From Capra hircus (taxonomy: Eukaryota; Chordata; Mammalia; Artiodactyla; Bovidae), in the NCBI RefSeq assembly GCF_001704415.2, contig NC_030826.1, forward strand, positions 55,695,362 through 55,759,361: a stretch of DNA of 64,000 nucleotides, read 5' to 3'. This document shows, one piece after another, positions 40,401 to 52,202 of this stretch. The translations under genes and the position numbers were made by a program. A model generated the notes under the pieces. It made no database searches, had not been told where the DNA came from, and was given only the letters and a program-made list of their open reading frames with translations. Every line of letters begins with the position of its first letter. The stretch's first letter is position 1.

Positions 40401-43400
40401 TTCAGCTCCCAGTGGGAAGGAGCCGATGGCTCCACGTCCTCGGCCACTGGCATGGGTGGGGCTAGTGGATTCTTTCCTTTTGTCAACCAGGCAGCGGACA
40501 GTGTCGGGGCCACCTTGGACACACTGACTCTGTGACCTTGGACAAGTTACTTAATTTAGCATCTAAGTGTTGGTTTCTCCATGTAATACATGGGAAGAAG
40601 AATGTTACTTCCATTGTGAAACCAGTGTGAATATTAAACGAGACACCCTAGGTCTTCATTAGGGCCTAGGCCTGACTCTTCAATGCCTGCTTCCAAGTAA
40701 CAAGCTCCACCACACCCATCACCTTTTTTTTTTCCTCTGGAGGGAACACACAGTCAGTTGCAAGGAAAAGGTTAGTGGTTTTTGTTACGTGTTTTGTTTG
40801 TTAGCGTGTTTTTTTTTTTTTTTTTTTAACTTCTTCAAATGCTTTAGTTTTCTGTGTGCTTTTTTTTTTTTTTAACACTTTTGTCTGCGCTGGATCTTTG
40901 TTGCTGCAGGGCTTTTCTCTAGTGGTGAGCTGGGGTTACTCTCCAGTTGCCGTGCTCTGGCTTCTCCTTGCGGTGGCTTCTCCTGTTGCAGAGCAACAGA
41001 GCTCTCGTGCGTGAGGGCTTCAGAAATTGCGGCTCCCAGTCTCTGGAGCCTGTGCTCATTAGCTGTGGCACACGGGCTGAGCAGTACCACAGCATGTGGG
41101 ATCTTCTCGGACCAGGCATCGAACCCGTGTCGCCTGTATTGGCAGGCGGATTCTTTACCGTTGAGCCCACTAGGGAAGCCCAGCGTTGTTTATTTTTAAC
41201 TGAAAAGTTGACCAGCTTATACAAAGCTCAGTGGATCTGTGTGTGGTGTGTGTGGTGTGTATTGAGGGGGCTGTTTGCTGAGGCCCTGAACCATACCTAT
41301 CCTTTGCATCACACAGAGGACCAGCTCTTGCCAAGTAGGATCTCAGCAGACTACCTGGGATCCTCCTGGATCCCCGGCTCCCCCATCTTTCACGTCCCGT
41401 TGTCTCTCTTTCATCCTCCGCTTGTCAACTGCCTGCGCTCTTTCCAAACCGTGACCCTCAGGAGGCAGCGTCACTATAGAAGAATCTAGTACCCTAGTCA
41501 CAGCCTCAGGTGTCAACTGGAGTGTCACTGGCTTTCCTGGCGCACCCAGCTTTTGCCAGGCCTCTTTCACAATCTGCTGGCATGAGCTGGGGGTGAGAGA
41601 AGTCACCCTTTCTGACCCGTTGGATCTGAGGGGCAGGCAGCCAGGATGGCGTGGGCAGCTGACATCCAGGTTGCTATTGCTTCTCTGCTAAAGTATCCAA
41701 AATCATATACCCCACTCACGCCAGGATTGACTTCCCTCTGAACACCCACTTCCCGTCTGCACCACAATGTTCCATTCCATTCAGTGCACCTCTGACCCTT
41801 TCCCTTGCCCACGGATTACCCTCACCTGCCTGCTCCCTATCCTGGGTTATGTCATGAGGACTTCAGTTATCTTCTTGGGTACTGCCTGTCAAGGGCCACA
41901 GGAATGTAGGGGCAGGCTGGGGTGGGCAGGCCCCCACTGTTCCAGTACTGAAGCTTGGAAAAGTTTATTTTTTAATTTATAGTTGATTTATAATGTTGTG
42001 TTAATTTCTACTATACAGCAGCAAGGTGATTCAGTTACACACACACACACACATATACACACATTCTTTTTCGTATTATTTTCCATTATGGCTTATCACA
42101 GGGTATTCACCCATTCTGTGTAATAGTTTGCATCTGCTGACCCCAGACTCCCAGTCACTCCCCCACTCCTATCCCCCTTGGCAACCCCAAGTCTGCTCCC
42201 CGTGTCTGTGAGTCTGTCCCCTGTGTCTGTGAGTCTGTTTCTGTTTTGTAGATAAATTGATCACATATAAGTGATATCTATCATACAGTGTTTGTCCTTT
42301 TCATTCTAACTTACTTAATATGATAATCTCTAGGTCCATCCATGTTGCTGCAAGTGGTATTATTTCGTTCTTTTTTTATGATTAATATTCCATATAATAT
42401 ATATATTTCACATCTTATAATCATATTATATTCCATATAGTATATATTATCATATTATATATATATATGTATATACCACATCTGCTTCATTCATTCATGT
42501 GTCGATGGGCATTTAGTCTGTTTCCATGTCTTGGCTATTATAAATAGTGCTGTAATGAACACAGGGATGCATGTATCTTTTCGAATTATAGTTTTCTCCA
42601 GATCCATTCCCAGGAGTGGGTCACAGGATCATATGGCAACTCTGTTTTCAGTTGGAGAAGATTAACTCCTGCAATCAGGAAGGCTTTAGGGACTCCCTTG
42701 CCAGTCACTCACAGTCAAGATGTTCCCCTAAGTGGGAGGGAACAGGCCGTGCCAGTTACTAAGCTCCATTGTGTCTCAACTTCCAACTTTCCTTTTAAAG
42801 TCGGCTTTGTGCTATGGGGGTGGCGTCACAGCTGGTCCACGGAGAGCCCAGGCCGGCTCTGCCCAGGGGGAGGGTTGTCACCCGGGGGAATGCTGTCACT
42901 TTCTTTCCAGTCCCCTGCGGTGGTGGTGGAAACCAAGCCTGAGCCCAGAACCTGGGGAGCCTGATTACGATGCTTGAACGATTACGATTCTCTTCCTACC
43001 AGTTCACTGCAGCCCTTTATCTTCTGGGCTGTCTCTCACCTTGTTTCTGTTTGGCCCCACCTGAACCCTGAGGGGTGGTCCTCTGAGCATGCTCCACTGT
43101 GATTTTTAAATTTTTTAATTAAAAAAAAAATTTAGCAGGCAAACTCAGACCTGTAGTACAAAACATACTTCTTCTAAAAAAAAAAACTTTTGTGCTTTTG
43201 AAATAATTAGAGATTCACAAGACACTGCAAAAACAGATCAGAGAGGACAAAGCGGTCCAGTGGACCCTTTACCTAGTCCCTCAATAGTTACATGTATTTG
43301 TCATTCAACATTTGATACCACATTTGAGCCACCCTGGTGGCTCAGTGGTGAAGAATTCACCTGCCAATGCAGGAGATGTGGGTTCGATCCCTGAGGGAGG

Positions 43401-46400
43401 AAGGTCCCCTGGAGAAGGAAATGGCAACCCACACCAGTATTCCTGCCTGGGAAAGCCCATGGACAGAGGAGCCTGGCAGGCTGCAAGTCTGTGGGGTCGC
43501 AGAGAGTCAGACACGACTGAGCAACTGAACAGCGATTCAGCACACCAGGACGTTGACTTTGGGGTGTGTGTGTCTGTGCGATTTTATTGTGTGTGCAGAT
43601 TTGTAAAATGTACTTGCAAGGGGTCATGTGGCAGTTCCCACACTGCTGGGTCTCCAAAAGCTTGGCCCCGTGGGCTTGCACATGGACCCCCAGAGGCTGA
43701 GGATGCTGGAGCAGGGTTAGGTGGTCGTCTGTGCGTGGTGGCCCTGAGCCTGGTGAGTGTCCTTGGGTGGGTATGGTGGTGAGGGGTCTTGGAGAAAAGG
43801 GTGGGGCTGCTCCAGGGGGCTTGTGGCTGCCCAGTGGGGAGGGGAGACTTGGAGGGAAGCTGGGTTTGCTGGGGAGATCTAGGGGCTGACACAGTGTCGG
43901 TCAGTTGAGGCTCCACACGGGTGCTGGTTGAGCAGCTCAAAATCACCGAGCTTTCGCTCCCGGCCCAGCCCTCTGCTGGGTGCTGGGGACGCAATGGCGA
44001 GCAGAACCCTTTTCCAGTTCCCCAAGGGGTCAGAGTCCAGTGGGTAAACAGGCACACACGAATGACATCAAAATAATAGGAGTCTTAACTATACCCACCG
44101 ACCAGTACTGGGTGCTTACTGTGTAGTTGATGGCAGTTAATAATCACGCCTCCCTGTGAGGTCAAACCTATTATCACCCTGACTTTGTGGATGAGGAAAC
44201 ACTGGTCTGGCAGGTTAGGTCACTTGCCCCCGGCTGCTCAGCTGCTGCACAATGTAGCCCAGGGCCCGGACAGGCAGATTGTGAAGGCGGCTGTGTGAAG
44301 GCTGGGGGAACACAGAGAGGAGAGGGCGTGGCAGGGACATGGTCAGTGTCTGCCGGTGTTTTGGGCTGATGACTAGGGTGTGTCTGTGTGTCTGCACATG
44401 CGTGCAAGTGTGTATGTGTTGGTCCTGGCATCTAGCAGATAGGCGGCAAGGTTGCTGGTAGATAGTCTACTATGCACAGGATATGGAACATAAAAGTATG
44501 AAAGTGTTAGTCCCTCAGTGGTGTCTGACTCTTTGCAACCCCATGGACTGTAGCCTGACAGGCGCCTCTGTCCATGGGCTTCTCCAGACAGGAATAGTGG
44601 AGTGGGTTGCCATGCCTTCCTCCAGGGGAATCTTCCCTTCCCAGGGATCTAACCCAGGTCTCCCACATTGCAGGCAGATTCTTTACCGTCTGAGCCACCA
44701 AGGAAGCCCCCAGTCCCCAGAGGCAATAGTGGCAAAGCTGAGAACCCCTGGTGAGAGCGTCTGGAGGAGACGCTGTCAGGACAGGCTGGCTGGGCCCAGA
44801 AGTGGGAAGGTGGTTGCTGGTTCGACTTTTTGTGACCCCATGGACTATAGCACACCAGGCTCCATAGAGTTCTTCAGGCAAGAATACTGGAGTGGGTTGC
44901 TATTTCTGTTTCTATGTCCTATACTTAAAAAAAGAAAACAACATTATTTGGCTGTGCTGGGTCTTAGTTGCAGCATGTGAGATCTTTAGTTGAGACATAT
45001 GGGATCTAATTCCCTAACCAGGGATGGAACCCAGGCCCCCTGTGCTGGGAGCATGAAGTCTTAGCCATGGGACCACCAAGTAAGTCCCCAGGTGTCCTAT
45101 ACTTGATGTGACAAACTTAAAGCGGGGAAGACTCCAGCCCACAGTCCCTCCTGCCTGAGGGATGCTGCCTCTGGGACAACCCTCAGCCCCTCCTCCTCAC
45201 CCTGCCCACCCTGTGGCCCTCTTCTCCTGTCCCTGTCTCTGGAGTGACCCCCCACCCCCGCCAGGCTTTGAGCTGGAGACTTGGCTCCTGTCTTGATTGC
45301 CTCCTCCTCCTCCTCCCTCCAGATCCCTCCTTCTGCCCCTGCCCTCTGGTCCTCACCTCTCTCAGTGGCCACACCTACAGCCTCCACCTGGCACCTGCCT
45401 CATCCTGACCCTCCCCTTCCGATCCAGTAAGTGACCTGTTAGGACACTCTGTGTCCTAATCTTGTAATGATGGTTTTCAATCCTGCAAAATATTGTTTGC
45501 TTAAAAATTAAAAGAGGAAAATATTAGAGGACACATAAAGAGATAGAGGACCTCCCTCACCTCCCAGGAGGGAAATGGGGCAATTGGGGGGTGGGGTAGG
45601 AAGAAGACTTCCCCACCCCACTGCATATTTTTTGAATTATGCAAACATATTACCTGCTCAAAAAATAAATTATTTACAAAAGTACCAAGTTAGAGAACTA
45701 CCTTAGGCTGCTGGTGGAGGTCTGAGAATGCTTAATGAATAAACAACTAAATGAATGAGAGATCTGGGGAGGAGGGACCCCGATTTATTTTAATTTTTAT
45801 TTATTTGCTTTTGGTTGCCCTGGGTCTTCGCTGTTGCTCTTGGGCTTTCTCTAGTCATGGTGAGCACCTCTTCGTTAAGGTGCTCGGGCTCCTCACTGCG
45901 GTGGCTTCTCTTGCTGGGGAGCACTGGCTTTAGGTGCGTGGGCTCCGGTAGTTGCCACTCGAGGGCTGCAGAGTGTGGTGGGTCCCCCAACTGTAGCTGA
46001 GAGGAGATGTTGAGAGGAATTATACTGACGTCTACCCCACACTCACTTTGACCACTTGAGGGGCCTGAGTGCGGCTAAGAGATCTAGGTTCTTAAGTCTG
46101 CCTGAGAGTCGTAGAAGGTAGTGATATCAGGAAGCTTCTGGAACTTTCTCTGGGTCTGGATGGGAGATCGTCTTGGGCAAGGCCTGTAAATAATCCTTTG
46201 CAGCAGGACCGTCTGTAATGCGTGGCCCTGTCCCCCTGTCCTTTGATGGGTGCACATAATACATGCCGAACCCTGTGTCCAGTCTCTCTCCTCCTCCCAA
46301 GCCCACCATGTTCCCTCTCATTCTGGAAGGAACATCTAGATGGGAGGGAGAATTCCAGTGTATAGAAATAGCCTCAGATCTGGGTTTCTTTTCTTTTTTA

Positions 46401-49400
46401 ATGTGGACCATTTTAAAAGTCTTTATTGAATGTGTTACAATTCTGCCTCTGTTGGGAAGCGGTGGGGTTTTAGCTCCCAACCAGGGATGGAACCCGAACC
46501 CGAACCCTCTCATTAGGAGGTGAAGTCTCAGCCCTGGACCACCAGGGAAGTCCTCTCAGATCTGTTCTTATTCTTGCAAAAAGGCAGGTCACACATATTC
46601 CAGAAGCTTGTGCTGAGTCACAAACCAGGTGTTACATGGTGGGCCCTGCCCCCAGTTCTCTGGTCTGGGCATGTGGCTGAGAATCTGGCCCCACAGGCCC
46701 CTGAGATCAAGCTTGGTAGGGTTCAGGCCCCAGGCTGTTTCTGGCTCAAAGCATGATCAGCTGCTAGTCTGAGCAGAGATGCCAGAAGGAAGGGCAAGAA
46801 GGAAGAGCAGATTGCTGAGTGCAGCTAACATTTCTTGAAGCAAAAAGCAATGCAGGCAGGCTCAGCCTTTGGAGCAGAAGTATGAGGAAGGAAAACAGTT
46901 AAAAACATCAGTTAAAGGCAGTCACGGACTTCCCTTTTGGTGCCAGTGCAGGGGACGCGGGAAGACCCCATATGTCCAGGGTCAGCTAAGCCTGTGTATC
47001 ACCACCGCTGAAGCCTGCACACCCTAGAGCCTGTGCTCGGGGACAAGAGAAGCCACCCTCGAGAAAGTCCTTGAGCGGCTGAGAAGTAATTAATAATTAA
47101 ATTAAAAACAAACAAAAAACCAACAACAAAAGCCCAGTTACTTTTTTCCAGCTACAGAACCGTGAGGCTCAAAATACACTTGCAAGCCTTGGGCAGAGGT
47201 GGGCTGGCCTCTGAGGAGGCCCTGGCAGATCCTGGCAACAGCTCCTTTGTGAACCAACTGGTCCTTTTTTTTTTTTTTTTTAAATAATTGATTATATTTT
47301 ACTTTTTAAAAATTTATTTTTAATTTTTTTATTTGACCGTGCTGTGCAGCATTTAGAGATCCCTGACCGAGGACTGCATCCAAGGCCCCTGCCCTGGGAG
47401 CCCGCAGCCTTAACCACTGGACCACCGGGGAAGTCCCCTGCTCTGCTCTTTGTGGCGCTCACAGTGACTGGCATTGGGTCGCCCTTCACACCCTCTAGGA
47501 TATAGGCAGGCAGCATCTTCAATAAAATGAGCAAAGTCTTCTGGCTTTTGGATAAAATATTGGAAGAGACTGAGGTTGGGTGTGTTAATTTGCATATATC
47601 TGCATGAGAAACACTTTGGCGCCTCTTTCATATTCAGAATGACTGCTCTTCTGGGAGTCAGGTAGCTGCTGCTGCTCCTACCAGCTTCAGAGACTCTCAC
47701 GTGGGGTCATGCCAAAGAGTCACCCCTAGGAAGTTAACTCTTGGCCACCACTGGGGCACCCTCACCCTGGGTGCCACCCTCAGGGACCGTTTAGAAGATG
47801 GCGTTTCTTCCTCCCTAGACTCTCCTCACTGTGGTGGGCTCAGGATGCAAAGCAGTGTCATGAAAGTGCAGATGTTTCCACGGTGAACACTCACGAAATA
47901 ATTGCCATCAGATGCCTGGAGCTTTGCCTTCAATGCGTCCAGTCCTCCAGCAGCCCTCTCAGACTTGCTGGCCTCCCGCCCCCAAATGCTTTGCAGCATC
48001 ATGCTGAGTGGATACAGTTGCTTTTTTTTTTTTATGATTATTTATTTGGTTGCATCGGTTCTTAGGGGCTTCCCAAGTGGCGCTAGTGGGAAAGAACCTG
48101 CCTGCCAGCGCAGGAGGCAAGAGATGAGGGTTCCATCGCTGAGTCGGGAAGATCCCCTGGAGGAGGGCATGGCGACCCACTCCAGTATTCCTGCCTGGAG
48201 TATCCCATGGACAGAGGAGCCTGGCGGGCTATAGTCCATGGGGTCGCAAAGAGTCGGTAAGGACCAATGAATCGACGTAGCGCGCCAAGGCGCGCACGCA
48301 CACGCGCATCAGGTCTCAGCTGCGGCACCCGACCGCAGTATCTCTCTCTGCGGCTTACTGGCTCTTCACTGCAGCTCGTGGGCTCCTCTAGTTGTGCTGC
48401 GGGACTCTTGAATGTGCAGACTCAGTAGTTGTGGCACACTGGGCTTAGCTGCCTCCAGGCATGCGGGCTCTTCGTTCCCCAACCAGGGATTGAACCCGCC
48501 ACCCCTGCACGGGCAGGCAGATTCTTAACCACCGAACCACCAGGGAAGTCCCAGGATGGCTTGCTGCCCTAGGTCCCTGAGAGCTGATGGTCAAGGCTGA
48601 TGAGCTGGGGGTGGAAGGCAGGAAGGCCTTGGAAAGGCAGAGTCTGGGGAAGAGGGTCTTTTCGAGGCTCCAAGGGGCCAGCTTTGCTCGCCTGTGATGT
48701 GGACCCCGCCCCGCTTCCGGCTCCCTCCTCCAGGTATGCACGTCCTTCACTGCGGAGTATGCCAAGTATGGACACGTGAAGATGCACCATGGCTACACCA
48801 ACGTGCTGGGCCTGGGGGACTCAAGCACGTGGAGGCTGCCTTGCCTCAACCGCTACGTCTACATGTTCCTCGCTCCTCTCTTGATCCCCATCATAACCCC
48901 GCTGGTGGCTGTGGGTGAGTAAGCCAGGGCCATGCCCTGCAAAGACCTGGTCCCCCCCACTCCCCTTCCCTTCCTCCCTCTCCTGGCTTCGTGGAGGCTT
49001 CATGAAGGAAGTGATGAGCCCTGAGTTGAGACTAGACAGAAACCTTCTGAGACAGCCAAGCAGGGTGGAAAGAACTTTGGAGCTGGGGCCCAGTCTGACT
49101 CTGCCGCTTACTGGCGGGTGATGACTGCAGGCAGGTAACTTAACGTCTCTGAACTTCAGGTTCTTCCCTGCTCCTCAAGGATGGTGGGAAAGCATAATGA
49201 GGTCGTAGATGTAAAAGTGCTTTGTAAAGGCCTCATACTCTGTTGTACGTTATAATGTTTAGTCTCGTAGGAGCAATATTGTACGGTAGAAGGAGCAGGG
49301 GCTAAGGGCTCAAACCCCATGCCACCACTTACTATTAATATCAGACTGACTTTAGGTTGCTTAATGCTCTGTTTCCTATTCTAAAAATGGGCGAAAGAAA

Positions 49401-52202
49401 AAAAAAAAAGGGGAATTCCTTGGTGGTCCAGTGGTTAGGACTTGGCACTTTCACTGCTGGGGCCTGGGTTTGATCCCTGGTCGGGGAACTAAAATCCTGT
49501 AAGCCACACAGTGCAGCCAAAGGGGGAAAGAAAAGCGAATGAACCTACTCTTCAGGGCTGTAACTACCTTGATCACCGGAGTTTGCACCACTCAGCCACC
49601 AGGGAGCCTGCTTCTGTTGTATCAGAACCTTGCCAACCCCCCCTCCCCCAACCTCTCGCCCCTTCTGGCAGAGCGGCTGAGAGAGGTGGAGCTCAGGACG
49701 GCCCTGCGGACACTGGGCCTCATCTCCCTGGGCCTTTATTCTCAATACTGGCTGCTCCTGAATGTGTCTGGCTTCCAGAGCCCTGGCTCGGCCCTGGCCT
49801 GCATGCTCATCACCAGGTCCCTGCTGGCCCACCCTTATCTCCACGTCAACATCTTCCAGGTGAGGCCTCCCCTACCCTGCACACAGGGGAGGTGGGCATG
49901 GGGACCACCCTCCGGGGTGCCTGGCCAAAGGCTGGACTCTAGATTCTAGGGAGAGAGAGGCCACCAGGTGAAGTACTCCCTACTCTTACCCTCTGCCCTT
50001 CTCCTTGTGGGTCATCACGGAGAGTTTTGGTCTCAGGTAAGGAGTTTACTTCCCTTCAACACTGGCTGCCAGTCGAGCATGGATGAGAGTTATTAAGCAG
50101 CTTCTGTGCAGAGGTGGCATGAATGGTAAAGAGCCTGCCTGCCAATGCAGGAGACGTCAGAGACCCGGGCTTGGTCGCTGGGTTGGGAAGATCCCCTGGA
50201 GGAGGGCATGGCAATCTGTTCCAGTACTCTTGCCTGGAGAATCCCATGGACAGAGGCGCCTGGTGGGCTACAGTCCGCAGGGGTGCAAAGAGTCAGACAT
50301 GACTGAAGCGACCTTGCACGCACATGTGCACAATTTACTTATTCAGCTCCTTAGGGACACAAGTGAATAGGACCCCAGCTCCTAGCCTCGGGGCTGTTAC
50401 TGTGATGAGCCCGAGGGAAGTGAACCAAGGGCCATCACCGAGGTCCCAGTGGGCAAGTGTCTAGGTAAGATGCTGGAGATGGGAGGTCTTTGTGGGAGGC
50501 TGGCAGCTCAGCGCTCAGTTCTGGGGCCACTTCAGTGGGGACGGTCACCTCCCTGCTCCCTGGACCAGTGAGGATCCCAACCTAGCACTTACCACCTGGC
50601 CATTAACGACTTAATCCCACGGTTGTGTTCCCTCTGCTTGTCCGGTGAGACCAGAAGTTCCCACTCACTTCCTCATCTTCTAGACTGAGGACAACACCTG
50701 GCAGAGGAGGCGTTTCTTGAACCACGAGCAGGATTTTGATTGTTGAAAGGAGAGCAGAGAAGGGTTTCTTCAGGATGAAGCGGAGGCACAGGGATGTGAG
50801 GGACAGTGGGGGGCAGTCGTGGACTTAGAGGACCACAGGGCCAGAGGGGCACCCAGACTCCCCCATTCATTGTGCTGACATGGGGACTGGTCCAGGGATG
50901 GGCGAGGGTCAGCACAGGACACAGAACCTCAGCCTCCTTGTGCCTCTTCTGGGTCCTGCCGGAGCAGGACATGAGACACAGACAAGGACCCACGGGGCCC
51001 CTGGGTGCCAGCTGAGGATGCCGGGGTGGGGTGGGGACACACGGGTCTGCCCAGCCCGGACCCAGGGCCTGACCCTTGTGTCTGTCACAGCACATCGGGC
51101 TGCCCATGTTCTCCCCTGACAAGAAGCCCCGACGGATCCACATGATGAGCCTGGGGGTGCTTAACCTGCCCCGGCTGCCCGTGCTGGACTGGGCATTCGG
51201 CCACTCTCTCATCAGCTGCCACGTGGAACACCACCTCTTCCCCAGGCTCTCCGACAACATGTGCCTGAAGGTAGACGAGGGTGGGGCTGGAGGGGCTTGG
51301 ATGAGGGAGCTGCCTGAGGGTGGAGGGGGAGTCCCCTTCAGAGCCCTCTGACCAACTGACCTGGCCAGAATTTCTCAGGAAGGGGCCGCTCAGGGAACAA
51401 GCAGCAGTGTGGCTTTTGATCAGAAACACTTGGGTTTCTGACCAAGCAGTGTGACTCTGTACAAGTTAACTGAGTGTCTCTGAGCCTCAGCCTCCTCATC
51501 TGTAAAATGGGACTAAGCCTTGCTTGGGCTTCCCTGGTGGCTCAGACAGTAAAGAACCTGCCTGCAATGCAGAAGACCCGGGTTCAATCCCTGGGTTGGG
51601 AAGATCCCCTGGAGAAGGGAATGGCTACTCACTCCAGTATTCTTGTTTGGAGAATTCCATGGACAGAGGAGCCTGGCGGGCTGCAGTACAAGGAGTTGCA
51701 AAGAGTCAGACACAACTGAGCAACTAACACTTTCAAGCAGCGCTTATGTTGACAGGTTTTGAAGATAATGGAGAAATGGACCTGAAATGTCAGGAACCTG
51801 TATGTGCTTGGTGAAAGGGAGAGATGGCATTTGTCCACTTATGCTAAAGAGGACTGTCAGATAGTCAGGATCCCCGGAGAAGAATGCTGGGGATAAAACT
51901 CCCTTTCCCTTTCCTGCTGGAAACCTCCCAGCCCCTAAGCTCCTCCCCAGCATCATGCGACAAAGCAGACAGGAGTTGGGGGCTGGGGAGAGGAAGGGTC
52001 CCCATGAGGATGCCTCTATCTGCAGCCTCTCCTCCCGCCCACCTTCTGGCAGGTGAAGCCTGTGGTTTCCCAGTTCCTCCACGAGAAGCAGCTGCCATAC
52101 AACGAGGACTCCTACCTGGCTCGGTTCCGGCTGTTTCTCCAACGCTACGAGGAGTTCATGGTGCAGACTCCTCCCATCACAGAATTGGTGGGGCTGCAGT
52201 GA
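37240..52202 (+). CDS. FADS6: FADS6, fatty acid desaturase domain protein 6, complete
   Basis: A predicted multi-pass di-iron membrane desaturase whose substrate is not established. Six exons join in phase: 37240-37402, 38045-38211, 48734-48914, 49672-49859, 51091-51270, 52053-52202. The 1,029 bases encode 342 residues. Histidine boxes are HLATH (87-91), HVKMHH (124-129) and HVEHH (277-281). The third has His where front-end desaturases have Gln, and no cytochrome b5 domain is fused. Hydrophobic segments include VDCAILALSLFALP, FALGITILGVCHY and VYMFLAPLLIPIITPLVAV. The start MEPAGGAPRES lacks the MEPTEP repeats that I recall at the human N-terminus, which explains the shorter length. The C-terminus is ITELVGLQ. 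A poly-A signal follows 220 bases after the stop. Confidence 0.96.
37403..38044 (+). other. FADS6: FADS6 intron 1
   Basis: 642 bases, very G-rich on the plus strand in the middle (37618-37740). It ends with an almost pure run of C just before the acceptor. No repeats. Confidence 0.75.
37618..37740 (+). repeat. G-rich tract with G-quadruplex potential
   Basis: More than ten runs of three or more G with short loops (gggggtggggtagggggg and following) on the transcribed gene's sense strand. Confidence 0.8.
38045..38211 (+). CDS. FADS6: FADS6 exon 2
   Basis: Residues 55-110, second hydrophobic segment and first His box (KGSHLATHGALTES). The acceptor GCAG follows a run of C. Donor GAG|GTGAGC. Confidence 0.95.
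39020..39166 (-). mobile_element. CHR-type SINE, reverse
   Basis: 'ttggccgcaccacgaagcag' to 'ctggaccaccagggaagtcc'. Possible flanking repeats (cattaactttt / attactaactttt). Confidence 0.82.
39378..39730. mobile_element. Two CHR-type SINEs in opposite orientation
   Basis: A reverse copy (39378-39553) ends 'ccatcagggaaatccc'. A forward copy (39587-39730) starts 'gggacttccggtccagtggg' and ends in AAATAAAG units. Confidence 0.8.
40520..40650 (+). mobile_element. MIR-like ancient SINE
   Basis: 'tgtgaccttggacaagttac' and 'ggtttctccatgtaatacat'. Confidence 0.6.
40860..41181 (-). mobile_element. CHR-type SINE, long, reverse
   Basis: A T-run, then 'ggcttctccttgcggtggct' and the end 'cccactagggaagccca'. 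Two further T-runs lie at 40722-40733 and 40810-40826. Confidence 0.82.
41962..42657 (-). mobile_element. L1 LINE 3' fragment, reverse, with AT microsatellite
   Basis: Antisense L1 text such as 'taggtccatccatgttgctg', 'tgtttccatgtcttggctat' and 'aattatagttttctccagat'. An AT-rich expansion at about 42385-42475 and a CA run at 42037-42050 lie inside it. Non-coding remnant. Confidence 0.8.
43325..43535 (+). mobile_element. Bov-tA SINE
   Basis: 'accctggtggctcagtggtg' to 'agacacgactgagcaactga'. Confidence 0.92.
44090..44260 (+). mobile_element. MIR/L2-like ancient repeat
   Basis: 'gggtgcttactgtgtagttg' and 'tttgtggatgaggaaacact'. Confidence 0.5.
44497..44710 (-). mobile_element. Bov-tA SINE, reverse
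   Basis: 'gtccctcagtggtgtctgac' to 'gagccaccaaggaagccc'. Confidence 0.92.
44820..45090 (-). mobile_element. Reverse BovA fragment followed by reverse CHR SINE
   Basis: BovA piece at 44820-44913 and CHR at 44940-45090 (ggctgtgctgggtcttagtt to ccaccaagtaagtcccc). Confidence 0.8.
45782..46000 (-). mobile_element. CHR-type SINE, long form, reverse, truncated
   Basis: 'ttggttgccctgggtcttcg' and 'cactgcggtggcttctcttg'. The tRNA-like head is missing. Confidence 0.75.
46393..46555 (-). mobile_element. CHR-type SINE, reverse
   Basis: 'tagctcccaaccagggatgg' to 'ggaccaccagggaagtcc', with a small cccgaa triplication. Confidence 0.8.
46925..47105 (+). mobile_element. CHR-type SINE, internally deleted
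   Basis: 'cacggacttcccttttggtg', then 'gacaagagaagccaccctcg' and an AT-rich tail. Confidence 0.7.
47265..47437 (-). mobile_element. CHR-type SINE, reverse
   Basis: Long T/AT-rich left end, 'ggaccaccggggaagtccc' right end. Confidence 0.8.
48022..48552 (-). mobile_element. Long CHR SINE, reverse, split by a forward Bov-tA
   Basis: CHR parts at 48022-48064 and about 48311-48552 (ggtctcagctgcggcacccg to ccaccagggaagtccca). A forward Bov-tA with a CpG-rich GCGC end lies at about 48065-48310. Confidence 0.82.
48734..48914 (+). CDS. FADS6: FADS6 exon 3
   Basis: Residues 111-170 and one base. Contains HVKMHHGYTNVLGLGDSSTW (second His box) and a hydrophobic pair ending PLVAV. Acceptor CCTCCAG, donor TGG|GTGAGT. 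Confidence 0.95.
48915..49671 (+). other. FADS6: FADS6 intron 3
   Basis: 757 bases with MIR-like pieces (about 49095-49240, 49300-49390) and a CHR SINE at 49410-49530 (attccttggtggtccagtgg). Confidence 0.7.
49410..49530 (+). mobile_element. CHR-type SINE
   Basis: Short forward copy ending 'cacacagtgcagccaaaggg', about 140 bases before FADS6 exon 4. Confidence 0.82.
49672..49859 (+). CDS. FADS6: FADS6 exon 4
   Basis: Residues 171-233: ERLREVELRTALRTLGLISL, YWLLLNVSGF, ending LLAHPYLHVNIFQ. Acceptor TTCTGGCAG, donor CAG|GTGAGG. Confidence 0.95.
49860..51090 (+). other. FADS6: FADS6 intron 4
   Basis: 1.2 kb with one Bov-tA (50108-50335), otherwise unique sequence. Confidence 0.7.
50108..50335 (+). 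mobile_element. Bov-tA SINE
   Basis: 'ggtaaagagcctgcctgcca' to 'cagacatgactgaagcgacc'. Confidence 0.9.
51091..51270 (+). CDS. FADS6: FADS6 exon 5
   Basis: Residues 234-293: HIGLPMFSPDKKPRRIHMMS, then the third His box in LISCHVEHHLFPRLSDNMCL. Acceptor GTCACAG, donor AAG|GTAGAC. Confidence 0.95.
51410..51518 (+). mobile_element. MIR SINE
   Basis: 'tctctgagcctcagcctcct' and 'catctgtaaaatgggactaa'. Confidence 0.7.
51524..51735 (+). mobile_element. Bov-tA SINE
   Basis: 'gggcttccctggtggctcag' to 'gagcaactaacactttc'. Confidence 0.93.
52053..52202 (+). CDS. FADS6: FADS6 terminal exon, coding part
   Basis: Residues 294-342, VKPVVSQFLHEKQLPYNEDS to ITELVGLQ, then TGA at 52200-52202. Acceptor TTCTGGCAG. 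Confidence 0.96.
   Translation: MKPVVSQFLHEKQLPYNEDSYLARFRLFLQRYEEFMVQTPPITELVGLQ

Larger units (their letters stand above)
38212..48733 (+). other. FADS6: FADS6 intron 2
   Basis: 10.5 kb, the largest intron of the gene, filled with at least fifteen SINEs and one large L1 fragment, each listed separately. Unique stretches at 39740-40520, 41190-41950, 42660-43310, 43540-44490 and 46560-46920 show no exon that I can support. Confidence 0.65.
51271..52052 (+). other. FADS6: FADS6 intron 5
   Basis: 782 bases with a MIR (51410-51518) directly followed by a Bov-tA (51524-51735). Confidence 0.7.
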
